Shown: positions 1-6,447 of the stretch, in pieces
Numbering within the stretch: position 1 is the first letter of the stretch
Layout: the number at the start of each line of letters is the position of its first letter
Assembly (NCBI GenBank): GCA_030673275.1
Contig: DAOVJL010000041.1
Coordinates: 1-8,322, forward strand
Length of the DNA: 8,322 bases
Direction of reading: 5' to 3'
Source of the DNA: Sulfurimonas sp.
Lineage (GTDB): Bacteria > Campylobacterota > Campylobacteria > Campylobacterales > Sulfurimonadaceae
The notes under the pieces: model-generated
Told to the model about the DNA's origin: nothing
Databases searched by the model: none
Seen by the model: the letters and a program-made list of their open reading frames with translations, nothing else
Program-made: the position numbers and the translations under genes

Positions 1-246
1 AAAGATGGAAATATTGACCTCAATCTTCGTAAGCCAGGCACAAAGAAAAGCGGTGGCTCTTCAGATAAAGTTCTAGAACTTATAAAAGAGAACGGTGGAA
101 ACATGCCATACAACTATAAGAGCGATGCGGAACTTATAAAAAATGTTTTTGGTCTTAGCAAGAAAGATTTTAAACGCTCACTTACTGCCCTTCAAGATGA
201 TGGAAAGATAGAAGTAAAAGACACAGGTATATACCTAAAGGACTAG
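1..246 (+). CDS. CvfB/YitL-family S1-like RNA-binding protein, C-terminal part (5' end outside window)
   Basis: The first base opens a reading frame of 81 residues ending in TAG at 244-246; the start lies upstream of the window. The visible part matches the C-terminal winged-helix domain of the CvfB/YitL family: a short NLRKPG linker, a helix DKVLELIKENGG, the hallmark MPYNYKSD, then the GLSKKDFKRSL recognition-helix region and a closing GKIEV..TGIYL strand. Staphylococcal CvfB ends in a very similar GG-MPYNDKSD-SKKAFK pattern (from memory). Family members carry several S1-type RNA-binding domains ahead of this domain and affect gene expression after transcription; those domains cannot be seen here. 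The next gene starts one base after the stop, and the ribosome-binding site of that gene (AAAGGA, 237-242) lies in the last codons of this one, which suggests co-transcription and translational coupling. Confidence 0.85.
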   Translation, partial: KDGNIDLNLRKPGTKKSGGSSDKVLELIKENGGNMPYNYKSDAELIKNVFGLSKKDFKRSLTALQDDGKIEVKDTGIYLKD

Positions 247-247
247 G

Positions 248-454
248 ATGGCAAAGATTAAAAAAAGTGTAGAACTATCTGATAAAAAAATATCTTTTGA
301 GATGGAAAAAGTTCTATATAAAGTTATAAGATTCTTTCCATCTCAGATGACTCTAGATGTTATGGTTTACGAAGATGGAGTAAAACAAGGTATGAGAAAC
401 ATCCCATTTGCTCACCTTCCAAAATCTGCTAAAAAACTAATCAAAGCTAATTAA
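248..454 (+). CDS. Small conserved-looking hypothetical protein (68 aa), coupled to the CvfB-like gene
   Basis: I do not recognise this protein. It has 68 residues, is rich in lysine (basic) and has no cysteine, no signal peptide and no membrane segment. The N-terminal half (about 1-33) is charged and looks partly helical. A central strand-like stretch TLDVMVYEDGVKQGMRNIPF (35-54) suggests a small beta fold, followed by a basic helix HLPKSAKKLIKAN at the C-terminus. The start is supported by AAAGGA at 237-242, six bases before the ATG, and by the one-base gap to the preceding stop. Tight packing against the CvfB-like gene upstream and the acyltransferase downstream (11-nt gap) argues that it is a real translated gene and not a chance frame. 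A role in RNA or ribosome contact would fit its charge and neighbour, but that is only a guess. Confidence 0.72.
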   Translation: MAKIKKSVELSDKKISFEMEKVLYKVIRFFPSQMTLDVMVYEDGVKQGMRNIPFAHLPKSAKKLIKAN

Positions 455-458
455 AAGG
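453..458 (+). promoter_or_regulatory. Ribosome-binding site deciding the TTG start of the acyltransferase
   Basis: AAAAGG, overlapping the stop codon of the 68-aa gene, lies seven bases before TTG at 466-468. The first in-frame ATG (487-489, Met8) has only A-rich sequence in front of it and no comparable Shine-Dalgarno match. The TTG is therefore the better start, though the ATG would remove only seven residues and cannot be excluded. Confidence 0.55.
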
Positions 459-465
459 CAAATTT

Positions 466-1152
466 TTGACATTCAATCAAATAAAAATGGCTATATTCTC
501 CATAATAATCACAAACTATTATGGATTTAAACTAAAAATAAACAAAGATTCTATTGATAAAAAAAGAATTAGAATAGCTTATGCAACAGCTATACTAAAC
601 AAGCTAAACATTAAAATTAAAGTTATAAATACAGATAAATTACCGCAAGATGGTCAGTATCTTTTAGCTTCAAATCACAGAACAATAATTGACCCTTTAA
701 TTGTTGAACTTGCTACCAAAAATAGTAAAATATTTGGATACTGGATAGCAAAAAAAGAGCTGTACAACTCTCTGTTTTTTGGTATGTTTACTAGAAATGG
801 CGGAAGTATTCTTCTTGACCGTGAAGCTTCTAAAATGAGTGGTTTTTTTAAAGATATAAAATCTTGTGTTAAAGATGGCAACTCCATCTATATATTTCCA
901 GAAGGCACTAGGAATAAAACAGATTCTCCGGTAGAGGAGTTTAAAGAGGGAGCTCAGGTTATAGCTATAAAAAACAAGCTTCCAATACTTCCTGTTTATA
1001 TTCGCTCAAAGGCTAATGAAGTGTTGATGGCAGCTGTAAAAGACTCTGATGAACAACGCATAATAGAGATAGAAATAGGTGATATTATAGACTATAAAGA
1101 CAGAACTTTACCATTTCAAGAAGCTTATAAAAAACAGTTTAATATAATTTAA
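466..1152 (+). CDS. 1-acyl-sn-glycerol-3-phosphate acyltransferase family protein (PlsC-like)
   Basis: The 228-residue product belongs to the PlsC/AGPAT family, membrane-associated enzymes that transfer a fatty acyl group from acyl-ACP or acyl-CoA to lysophosphatidate to give phosphatidate. All four family blocks are visible in order: the catalytic NHRTIIDP (HX4D, His71/Asp76), block II GGSILLDRE (112-120), block III FPEGTR (144-149, glycerol-phosphate binding) and block IV PILPVYI (173-179). A hydrophobic N-terminal stretch (about 8-20) may sit on the membrane. The length is usual for the family and nothing is missing. The start is a TTG with a good ribosome-binding site at 453-458. The exact acceptor (lysophosphatidate or another lysolipid) cannot be read from the sequence, and the genome may have a second PlsC, so I give no gene symbol. 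It sits in a co-directional run 11 nt after the small hypothetical gene. Confidence 0.9.
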   Translation: MTFNQIKMAIFSIIITNYYGFKLKINKDSIDKKRIRIAYATAILNKLNIKIKVINTDKLPQDGQYLLASNHRTIIDPLIVELATKNSKIFGYWIAKKELYNSLFFGMFTRNGGSILLDREASKMSGFFKDIKSCVKDGNSIYIFPEGTRNKTDSPVEEFKEGAQVIAIKNKLPILPVYIRSKANEVLMAAVKDSDEQRIIEIEIGDIIDYKDRTLPFQEAYKKQFNII

Positions 1153-1176
1153 AAGAGCGAGTCATTATCTCTTTTT
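1151..1176 (+). terminator. Weak AT-rich hairpin after the acyltransferase gene (possible attenuating terminator)
   Basis: AAAAGAG (1151-1157) pairs perfectly with CTCTTTT (1169-1175) around an 11-nt loop, and the run of T extends to 1176. The stem has only two G-C pairs and begins inside the TAA stop codon, so it would be a weak terminator at best. It is the only candidate signal in the 58-nt gap before the mutase gene, which is otherwise the widest gap of the + strand genes. Confidence 0.3.
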
Positions 1177-1210
1177 AGCTAACATATATTATAAGAAATG
1201 GAGAAACAAC

Positions 1211-1513
1211 ATGCTAGATATAAAAAAGTGTAGTTCATTAGAAGAAGTAAGAGAAGAAATTGATATTATTGATGACAAGCTCGTAAAACTTATCTCACAA
1301 AGAAGTCATCTTATTCGTCAAGCTGCATCATTTAAAAATAGCGTTGATGAAGTAAAAGAAAAAGACAGAATAGAGTTTATTTTACAAAAAGTTCGTCACG
1401 CGGCAATCCAGGCAGAGGTCTCTCCAAATATGATATCTGAACTTTTTACAATTATGATAGATGAAATGGTTGAAACTGAAATAGCTGAATTTAGAAACAA
1501 ACAAGCATTTTAA
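1211..1513 (+). CDS. Stand-alone chorismate mutase, AroQ class, PchB-like architecture
   Basis: The 100-residue all-helical protein is an AroQ-fold chorismate mutase; the reaction converts chorismate to prephenate, the branch step to phenylalanine and tyrosine. It aligns without gaps (by eye, from memory) to PchB, the Pseudomonas isochorismate pyruvate lyase: C-x2-L near residues 7-10, REEID with Arg14, Arg31, Phe41-Lys42, Arg53, ELF at 77-79, and a terminal EFR. Arg14, Arg31 and Lys42 are the substrate-binding residues of this fold. Position 90, Gln in PchB, is Glu here. Chorismate mutase is therefore the better call than the lyase, since no salicylate or siderophore genes are nearby, but lyase or dual activity is not excluded. 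There is no fused prephenate dehydratase and no signal peptide, so it acts in the cytoplasm. GGAGA at 1200-1204 supports the ATG. The rhodanese-like gene follows after 8 nt. Confidence 0.83.
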   Translation: MLDIKKCSSLEEVREEIDIIDDKLVKLISQRSHLIRQAASFKNSVDEVKEKDRIEFILQKVRHAAIQAEVSPNMISELFTIMIDEMVETEIAEFRNKQAF

Positions 1514-1521
1514 AGTCTCTT

Positions 1522-2382
1522 ATGAAATATATATTACTATTGCTGCTATTAACATTTAACGCTGTTGCTTATGATGCTTTTATTAAACCTGCCCAACTTC
1601 AAGAGTTACAAAAAGATAAAAACTTGGTTCTTTTAGATGTAAGTTCTAAGTCTTTTTATAAACAAAGTCATATCTCTGGAGCTCTACATGTAGATATTGA
1701 TAAATTTATAAAAAGAAAGTATTTTGAACGAGAATTTAACCTAAATAAAATTGTTCAATCACAAATGAAAAAACTAGGTATCAATGAAAATTCTAAAGTG
1801 ATCATCTACTCTAGAAACAAAGAAAAAGACCTGCTAAACTCAAGCTACCTTGCAATGATTTTTGCACTATATGGATTTGAAAATATTAGTATCTTGGATG
1901 GCGGATATATGGCTTGGGTATTTGAGTACAGTTTTTTAGTATCTTCAAAAAGCTTTCATGCACCAAGTGATGGAACCTACAAGATTAAGCAAAATAAAAA
2001 TATTATAGCAAGTACAAATTATCTAAAAAAGAATCTGCATGACTCTCAGATAATTGACAGCAGAAAGAGTTCAAAATATGATGGCAAAACAAAATCAGAT
2101 AACACAAAATTATTAGGGCATGTTAAAAATGCCAAAAATTATTATTACAGAGATAGTTTTTTTGATGATTTAACGATCAAGGATGATATTGAGCAAAATT
2201 TTATATCTGAATTAGGTCTACAAAAGAATCAAGAGATTATAGTTTATGGCGAGACAATTTTCACCTCTTCAATGAATTGGTATATCTTATATAAAAAATT
2301 TGGATTTACCAATGCAAAAATATATCCAGAACCTTTTTATAAATTGGTTAATAAAAAGGTCCCGCTCACTCTCTATAAGTAA
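1522..2382 (+). CDS. Exported tandem-rhodanese-domain protein lacking any cysteine (probably not a sulfurtransferase)
   Basis: A 286-residue protein with a signal peptide: MKYILLLLLLTFNAVA, with AVA as a likely signal peptidase I site after residue 16. Two rhodanese folds follow. Domain 1 (about 20-137) shows LLDV (37-40), HISGALH (50-55 region) and LDGGYMAW (125-132). Domain 2 (about 160-280) shows IIDSRKSSKYDG (177-188) and GHVKNAKNY (199-207). In active rhodaneses the loop after the VIYC strand supplies the persulfide cysteine. Here those positions read IIYSRNKEKD (Ser97) and IIVYGETIFT (Gly243), and the whole protein contains no cysteine. It looks like a TST/SseA-type two-domain scaffold that has lost catalysis and may bind an anion or a partner in the periplasm. 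No strong ribosome-binding site precedes the ATG (only AAAG at 1512-1515), so translation probably depends on the mutase gene eight bases upstream. The hairpin at 2397-2421 ends the transcript. Confidence 0.82.
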   Translation: MKYILLLLLLTFNAVAYDAFIKPAQLQELQKDKNLVLLDVSSKSFYKQSHISGALHVDIDKFIKRKYFEREFNLNKIVQSQMKKLGINENSKVIIYSRNKEKDLLNSSYLAMIFALYGFENISILDGGYMAWVFEYSFLVSSKSFHAPSDGTYKIKQNKNIIASTNYLKKNLHDSQIIDSRKSSKYDGKTKSDNTKLLGHVKNAKNYYYRDSFFDDLTIKDDIEQNFISELGLQKNQEIIVYGETIFTSSMNWYILYKKFGFTNAKIYPEPFYKLVNKKVPLTLYK

Positions 2383-2396
2383 AACAGTGGGAGTTT

Positions 2397-2421
2397 AAAA
2401 AGAGGAATAAAACCTCTTTTT
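2397..2421. terminator. Bidirectional intrinsic terminator between convergent operons
   Basis: AAAAAGAGG (2397-2405) and CCTCTTTTT (2413-2421) form a perfect 9-bp stem with a 7-nt AT loop (2406-2412). Read on either strand, the hairpin ends in a run of five T, so it can serve both the + strand genes ending at 2382 and the - strand ribosomal operon. The right arm overlaps the TAA stop codon of infA (2420-2422), so the ribosomal transcript would terminate almost at the end of the coding sequence. The whole space between the two stop codons is only 37 nt, which makes this the natural end point for both transcripts. Confidence 0.75.
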
Positions 2422-2638
2422 ATTTGTATCTGTAAGTGATACGACCCTTATCAAGAGAGTATGGTGTTAACTCAAGTTTAACTTTATCACCAGGTAATAT
2501 CTTAATATAGTGCATACGCATCTTACCTGCGATATGACATAAAATAATATGCCCGTTTTCTAATTCAACACGAAATGTTGCATTTGGCAAAGCCTCTATA
2601 ATCTTGCCATCAACTTCGATAACATCTGATTTAGCCAT
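2420..2638 (-). CDS. infA: Translation initiation factor IF-1
   Basis: The 72-residue product has the full-length IF-1 OB-fold, including [28 protein letters not shown] and the near-invariant C-terminal [18 protein letters not shown]-1 binds the A site of the 30S subunit and works with IF-2 and IF-3 during initiation. AGAAGG lies just before the ATG, in the 15-nt gap after map. In many bacteria rpmJ and the rpsM-rpsK-rpsD-rpoA-rplQ group follow infA; here infA is the last gene and is followed at once by a terminator hairpin, so that group must lie elsewhere in the genome. Confidence 0.98.
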   Translation of the reverse strand: MAKSDVIEVDGKIIEALPNATFRVELENGHIILCHIAGKMRMHYIKILPGDKVKLELTPYSLDKGRITYRYK

Positions 2639-2653
2639 TTTAATCCTTCTTCT

Positions 2654-3412
2654 CTAAGCTTGAGATAAAATTTCAGCTTTACCGTTGATAACTGCAACAG
2701 TATGCTCATAGTGTGAACCGCGTAAACCATCGGCACTAACAACATCCCACTTATTCTCTAAAATTTGTGGTTTTGAATCTTTTTGACATATCATAGGTTC
2801 CAAACAAAAAACCATTCCGTTTTTAATTTTTGGACCAGCTTTTGGGTTTTTTCCCTCAAGATAGTTTGGTATTTCAGGCTCTTCGTGAGGCTTCTTACCA
2901 ATACCATGTCCACAAAAGTTATAAAGAGGAACAAAACCTTTTGAGCGAATAGATTTTTCCAGTACATCTGATAGTTCTTTAAAACGCATACCAACTTTAA
3001 TAGCTGATATCGCTTCATAAAGAGTATCTTTAGCACATGCAATCAATTCCTCATCCTGTTTGTCAATTTTACCAACAGGCACTGTAATTGCCCCGTCTCC
3101 AAACCAACCATCTTTCTCAGTTCCAATATCATAACCGATAACATCACCCTCTTGGAGTTTATAATCAGTTGGAATACCGTGAATGATAACTTGATTAAGT
3201 GAGCAGCATACTGCATTAGGAAAGCCGTAGAGACCTTTAAAAGATGGCTTTGCTCCTTGGGAGAGGACATAGTCCTCTGCCATTGTGTCAAGCTCTTTTA
3301 AAGAGACCCCTACTTTTGTGTTTTGTCTTAGCAACTCTAAAGCACCGCCAACAATTTTATTGGCAGCGCGAAGTTTCTCAATCTCTTGGGGTTTTCTAAG
3401 CGCAATGGCCAT
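2654..3412 (-). CDS. map: Methionine aminopeptidase, type I
   Basis: The 252-residue enzyme removes the initiator methionine from nascent proteins whose second residue is small. It is the short type Ia form: a bare pita-bread catalytic domain without an N-terminal extension. The metal-binding set is complete: Asp95 (in GYDIG), Asp106 (FGDG), His169 (CGHGIG), Glu205 (LEPM) and Glu236 (YEHTV). The catalytic histidines His79 (IIHGIP) and His176 (KPHEEP) are also present. It starts three bases after the secY stop and ends 15 nt before infA, so all three are read from one transcript. There is no adk gene between secY and map, unlike the Bacillus order. Nothing suggests loss of function. Confidence 0.97.
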   Translation of the reverse strand: MAIALRKPQEIEKLRAANKIVGGALELLRQNTKVGVSLKELDTMAEDYVLSQGAKPSFKGLYGFPNAVCCSLNQVIIHGIPTDYKLQEGDVIGYDIGTEKDGWFGDGAITVPVGKIDKQDEELIACAKDTLYEAISAIKVGMRFKELSDVLEKSIRSKGFVPLYNFCGHGIGKKPHEEPEIPNYLEGKNPKAGPKIKNGMVFCLEPMICQKDSKPQILENKWDVVSADGLRGSHYEHTVAVINGKAEILSQA

Positions 3413-3415
3413 TAT

Positions 3416-4678
3416 TTAAAGACCAACTGCACTTAGTGTCTCATATTTACTCATGTAAAGCTGAGCCTCAATTTTTCTCATTGTATCAAGTGCTACTTGA
3501 ACAACGATTAGAACTGCTGTACCACCAAAAAAGAATGGAACACCCATTCCCTTGATAATCATAAAAGGCAGAGTAGCAACAAGACCAAGATAAAGAGCAC
3601 CGGTAACAGTTAAGTTACTAGCCGTTGTATTTAAAAACTCTTTAGTAGCTTCACCAGTACGAATACCAGGAATGAAACCACCCTGCTTTTTTAAATTATC
3701 AGAAATATCTTTTGCATTGAAAGTAATAGATGCATAAAAGAATGCAAAAAATACAACAAACATAAATGTCAAAAAGTTAAAGAAATAACTATTTGGATTT
3801 AAGTAATCTGCAATAGCAACAATATCTGGGTTAGTACTACTTGATAAAACAGTCATCGGAAACATTAATATTGCAGAAGCAAAGATAACTGGAATAACAC
3901 CAGCTAAGTTAACTTTGATAGGAATATAGTTCATAACTCTTTTATTTTGATTTTGCATCATAACTTTTTTAGCATATGTAACAGGTACACGACGCTCACC
4001 AAGTTCAACATAGATAATAACTGCAACAGTTCCCAATATAAGTGCAAGTATTGCAATTACAGTTAGGAAACTCATAGCACCAGTATTTACCATAGTGATT
4101 GTTTGACCAATAGCAGATGGAATTGCAGAAACAATTCCAGCAAAGATAATAAGTGAAATACCATTACCAATACCACTCTGTGTAATCTGCTCACCAATCC
4201 ACATAAGTAACATAGTTCCAGCTAGCATTGAAACAGCAGAAAGTAGTATAAATGTATTTTGATCAGCAAGAATTGCACTATTGCCATTTGGACCAGTTAA
4301 ACTTTGAAGACCCACACTGATACCGATTGCTTGAATGATTGTAATAACAATAGTTGCATAACGAATGATTTGCATATATTTAACCATACCATCACGCTCT
4401 TTTTTCATTTGACCTAAAGGTGCAAAAGTAGCAGCTAAAAGTTCCATAATAATTGAAGCAGTGATATAAGGCATGATTCCAAGTGCAATAATTGACATAC
4501 GCTCAACAGCATTACCACTAAACATATTAAACAAACCTAGTGCATCAGATTGGTGTGAATCAAAGAATGAAGCAATAACCGCTGTATCTACGCCTGGAAC
4601 CGGCACATATGCCAGTAGGCGGTAGATGAATAAAAACCCGATAGTAATAAGTATCTTATTTACTAGATTTTTATTCAC
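3416..4678 (-). CDS. secY: Protein translocase subunit SecY
   Basis: SecY forms the protein-conducting channel of the inner membrane with SecE and SecG. The 420-residue product has the expected ten membrane segments, beginning at about residues 8-24. It shows the plug and TM2 signature running from GLFNMFSGNAVERM (48-61) to ITASIIMEL (72-80), the ERRVPVTYAKK cytoplasmic loop (228-238), and KQGGFIPGIRTGEAT (331-345). The C-terminus is short. The start codon is GTG (4678-4676), two bases after the rplO stop. The Shine-Dalgarno match is weak (AGG at 4690-4688, nine bases away), so translation probably depends on ribosomes arriving from rplO. The GTG start keeps the usual MNKxLxNKILIT N-terminus, and the next ATG would cut into the first membrane segments. 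Confidence 0.98.
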   Translation of the reverse strand: MNKNLVNKILITIGFLFIYRLLAYVPVPGVDTAVIASFFDSHQSDALGLFNMFSGNAVERMSIIALGIMPYITASIIMELLAATFAPLGQMKKERDGMVKYMQIIRYATIVITIIQAIGISVGLQSLTGPNGNSAILADQNTFILLSAVSMLAGTMLLMWIGEQITQSGIGNGISLIIFAGIVSAIPSAIGQTITMVNTGAMSFLTVIAILALILGTVAVIIYVELGERRVPVTYAKKVMMQNQNKRVMNYIPIKVNLAGVIPVIFASAILMFPMTVLSSSTNPDIVAIADYLNPNSYFFNFLTFMFVVFFAFFYASITFNAKDISDNLKKQGGFIPGIRTGEATKEFLNTTASNLTVTGALYLGLVATLPFMIIKGMGVPFFFGGTAVLIVVQVALDTMRKIEAQLYMSKYETLSAVGL

Positions 4679-4680
4679 GA

Positions 4681-5082
4681 CTATTTACCTGTAGTTGTAA
4701 CGTTATCGTCTTTAATTTTTGATGCTAGATCTTTAGCAGATGCACCAACTAATTTAACTTTATTAACTGAAGCAGCAATTTTGTGAACACCACGGATAGA
4801 TTCCATAGTGATCTCAGCTAACTCAGCAACTGCAGTAATTTTCTCAACATTAATAACATAAGGTTTTATATTACGAGAAAAGAATCCGATTTTAGGAAGA
4901 CGTTTTGCAAGTTGCATTTGTCCACCCTCAAAGTTTCTTTTTCTTTTGTAACCTGAACGAGATTTCTGACCTTTTTGACCACGTGCTGCAGTCTTACCAG
5001 TTCCAGAACCTTGTCCACGACCAACTCTTTTACGGTTACTTGTAGAACCTTCAGCTGGAGATAAATTTTCAATACCCATCAT
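4681..5082 (-). CDS. rplO: 50S ribosomal protein L15
   Basis: L15 is a late-assembly protein of the large subunit. Of 133 residues, the N-terminal part is the glycine- and arginine-rich extension that enters 23S rRNA ([18 protein letters not shown], 18-35, then [14 protein letters not shown], 42-55). A globular domain follows from about LPKIGF (62-67). Two ATG codons stand in tandem. The first directly abuts the rpsE stop (TAGATGATG); the second (5079) has better spacing from the AAAGGA ribosome-binding site, so the true product may be 132 residues. It follows rpsE with no room for rpmD, which usually sits between these two genes. Confidence 0.97.
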   Translation of the reverse strand: MMGIENLSPAEGSTSNRKRVGRGQGSGTGKTAARGQKGQKSRSGYKRKRNFEGGQMQLAKRLPKIGFFSRNIKPYVINVEKITAVAELAEITMESIRGVHKIAASVNKVKLVGASAKDLASKIKDDNVTTTGK

Positions 5083-5523
5083 CTATCCTTTTAATCTGCC
5101 AAGTGCTTCAACTGTTGCGCGAACCACTGTACCTGGATTGTTAGAACCAATTGACTTAGTAAGTATATCTTGAATACCTGCAAGCTCAAGAACTGGACGC
5201 ATAGCTCCACCTGAGATAACACCTGTACCTTCTGATGCTGGCTTAAGTAAAACGCGACTTGCGTTATATTTATGCTCAATATCATGTGCAATTGTAGTAC
5301 CTTTGATACTAACTTTAGTTAAGTTTTTAAATGCATTATCTACCGCTTTTTTAATAGCATCAGGAACTTCTTTCGCTTTTCCCATACCATAACCGATAGT
5401 ACCTTTTTTATCACCAACAACTACAAGAGCAGTAAAACGGAAACGACGTCCACCTTTTACAACTTTTGTAACACGACCTATATTTACAATTGATTCTTCA
5501 AAATCTTCTCTATTGATTTCCAT
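5083..5523 (-). CDS. rpsE: 30S ribosomal protein S5
   Basis: S5 binds the small-subunit body near the mRNA entry channel and affects translational accuracy. The 146-residue protein shows the N-terminal double-stranded RNA-binding domain with [20 protein letters not shown] (18-37), whose KGG loop lies near the spectinomycin site and looks wild type. This is followed by [14 protein letters not shown] (44-57) and the C-terminal domain with [19 protein letters not shown] (99-117). It lacks the C-terminal tail of the 167-residue E. coli protein, as in other Campylobacterota. AGGGG overlaps the rplR stop codon and supports the ATG. Its TAG stop touches the start of rplO. Confidence 0.98.
   Translation of the reverse strand: MEINREDFEESIVNIGRVTKVVKGGRRFRFTALVVVGDKKGTIGYGMGKAKEVPDAIKKAVDNAFKNLTKVSIKGTTIAHDIEHKYNASRVLLKPASEGTGVISGGAMRPVLELAGIQDILTKSIGSNNPGTVVRATVEALGRLKG
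5086..5091 (-). promoter_or_regulatory. rplO ribosome-binding site inside the end of rpsE
   Basis: AAAGGA on the - strand covers the last two codons of rpsE. It is three bases from the first ATG (5082) and six from the second (5079). Usual spacing favours the second ATG as the main start of L15, although the first has been kept in the coordinates. Confidence 0.5.
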
Positions 5524-5531
5524 CTTAACCC

Positions 5532-5888
5532 CTAGAACTTAATTTCGTTTGCACGAAGTGCGTCACCAAATGCAGCTATAACACCGTGATATTGGTAACC
5601 ATTACGATCAAATACAACTTCAGAAATTTTAGCTTTCTTCAACGAAGCAGCAAATGCCGCGCCTAGTGCAGCTGCACCTTCTTTGTTTGATTTATGACCA
5701 GTTGACTTTGAATTAAGTGATGCTAATGTTGTTGCTGTCGCATCATCAATTGCTTGAACACTTAAATAACGGTTTGAACGAAATACAGAAACACGAGGAA
5801 GTGAAGCACAACCAGATATTTTTGCACGAATACGACGCTTACGCTTTAAACGGTTAGCTACTTTATTTTTTAATACTTTTGCATTCAT
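5532..5888 (-). CDS. rplR: 50S ribosomal protein L18
   Basis: L18 binds 5S rRNA together with L5 and L25 and mediates its attachment to 23S rRNA. The 118-residue product has a strongly basic N-terminus ([12 protein letters not shown], 12-23), the [16 protein letters not shown] strand region (30-45), and the C-terminal signature [20 protein letters not shown] (93-112) ending in IKF. The length is normal. A strong GGGAGGG lies about nine bases before the ATG in the 16-nt gap after rplF. It sits between rplF and rpsE, the standard spc order. Confidence 0.97.
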   Translation of the reverse strand: MNAKVLKNKVANRLKRKRRIRAKISGCASLPRVSVFRSNRYLSVQAIDDATATTLASLNSKSTGHKSNKEGAAALGAAFAASLKKAKISEVVFDRNGYQYHGVIAAFGDALRANEIKF

Positions 5889-5904
5889 TTTTTAATACCC
5901 TCCC

Positions 5905-6438
5905 TTACTTCTTAGCAGTTTTACCGGCTTTACGCACGATATGCTCTTCCATGTATTTAACACCTTTACCTTTGTAAGGCTCTGGTGGACGGAATGATCT
6001 AACTTCAGCAGCAACTTGACCAAGAGTTTGCTTGTCATAGCTTTTTAAAGTAATTACATTCTTTTCAACACTAGCTTCTATTGCTTCTGGTAAATCATAA
6101 TTAATATCATGTGAATGACCAAGTTGAAGATTAAGTACTTTACCTTTAACAGCAGCACGGTAACCAACACCATTAATCTCTAATTGCTTAGTATAACCAG
6201 TAGTTAAACCAACAACGATATTTTGAGCTAATGCTCTATATGTTCCCCAGAATGCTCTATGAGCTTTCTCTTCTGATTTAGCAGCAAAAGTTAAAACATT
6301 TCCATCAATTTTGAAGTCAACATTACCTTTTGTATCTAAATCAACACTATTTTTGCCTTTAGCAAAAGTTATAACATCTCCATTTGCACTAACGTTAATG
6401 TCAGCAAATTCTACCGGTTTTTTACCAATTCTTGACAT
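5905..6438 (-). CDS. rplF: 50S ribosomal protein L6
   Basis: L6 lies at the base of the L7/L12 stalk near the sarcin-ricin loop. The 177-residue protein has the expected two repeated domains. The first begins [11 protein letters not shown] and ends near [10 protein letters not shown]. The second carries [10 protein letters not shown] (90-99) and the L6 signature [13 protein letters not shown] (150-162). The tail is basic (RKAGKTAKK). TAGGGAG, which includes the rpsH stop codon, is its ribosome-binding site. It starts nine bases after rpsH. There is nothing unusual in length or motifs. Confidence 0.98.
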   Translation of the reverse strand: MSRIGKKPVEFADINVSANGDVITFAKGKNSVDLDTKGNVDFKIDGNVLTFAAKSEEKAHRAFWGTYRALAQNIVVGLTTGYTKQLEINGVGYRAAVKGKVLNLQLGHSHDINYDLPEAIEASVEKNVITLKSYDKQTLGQVAAEVRSFRPPEPYKGKGVKYMEEHIVRKAGKTAKK

Positions 6439-6447
6439 GCTATCTCC

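Noticed and set aside
675..887. Open frame on the - strand inside the acyltransferase gene
   Set aside because: It is fully antisense to a gene with all four PlsC motifs, and its translation shows no family features.
1185..1195. TATATT/TATAAG -10-like sequence before the mutase gene
   Set aside because: It would place the transcript start almost on the ribosome-binding site at 1200-1204, and no -35 element is visible; AT-rich DNA gives such matches by chance.
2365..2391. CTCACT/AGTGGG pairing across the rhodanese stop codon, a possible second terminator stem
   Set aside because: It is only six pairs with one wobble and a 15-nt loop, and is followed by GAG and not a T-run; the 2397-2421 hairpin is far better.
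2791..3291. Two - strand frames in a second phase within map
   Set aside because: The map frame is intact with all metal ligands, so these are out-of-phase shadows and not evidence of a frameshift.
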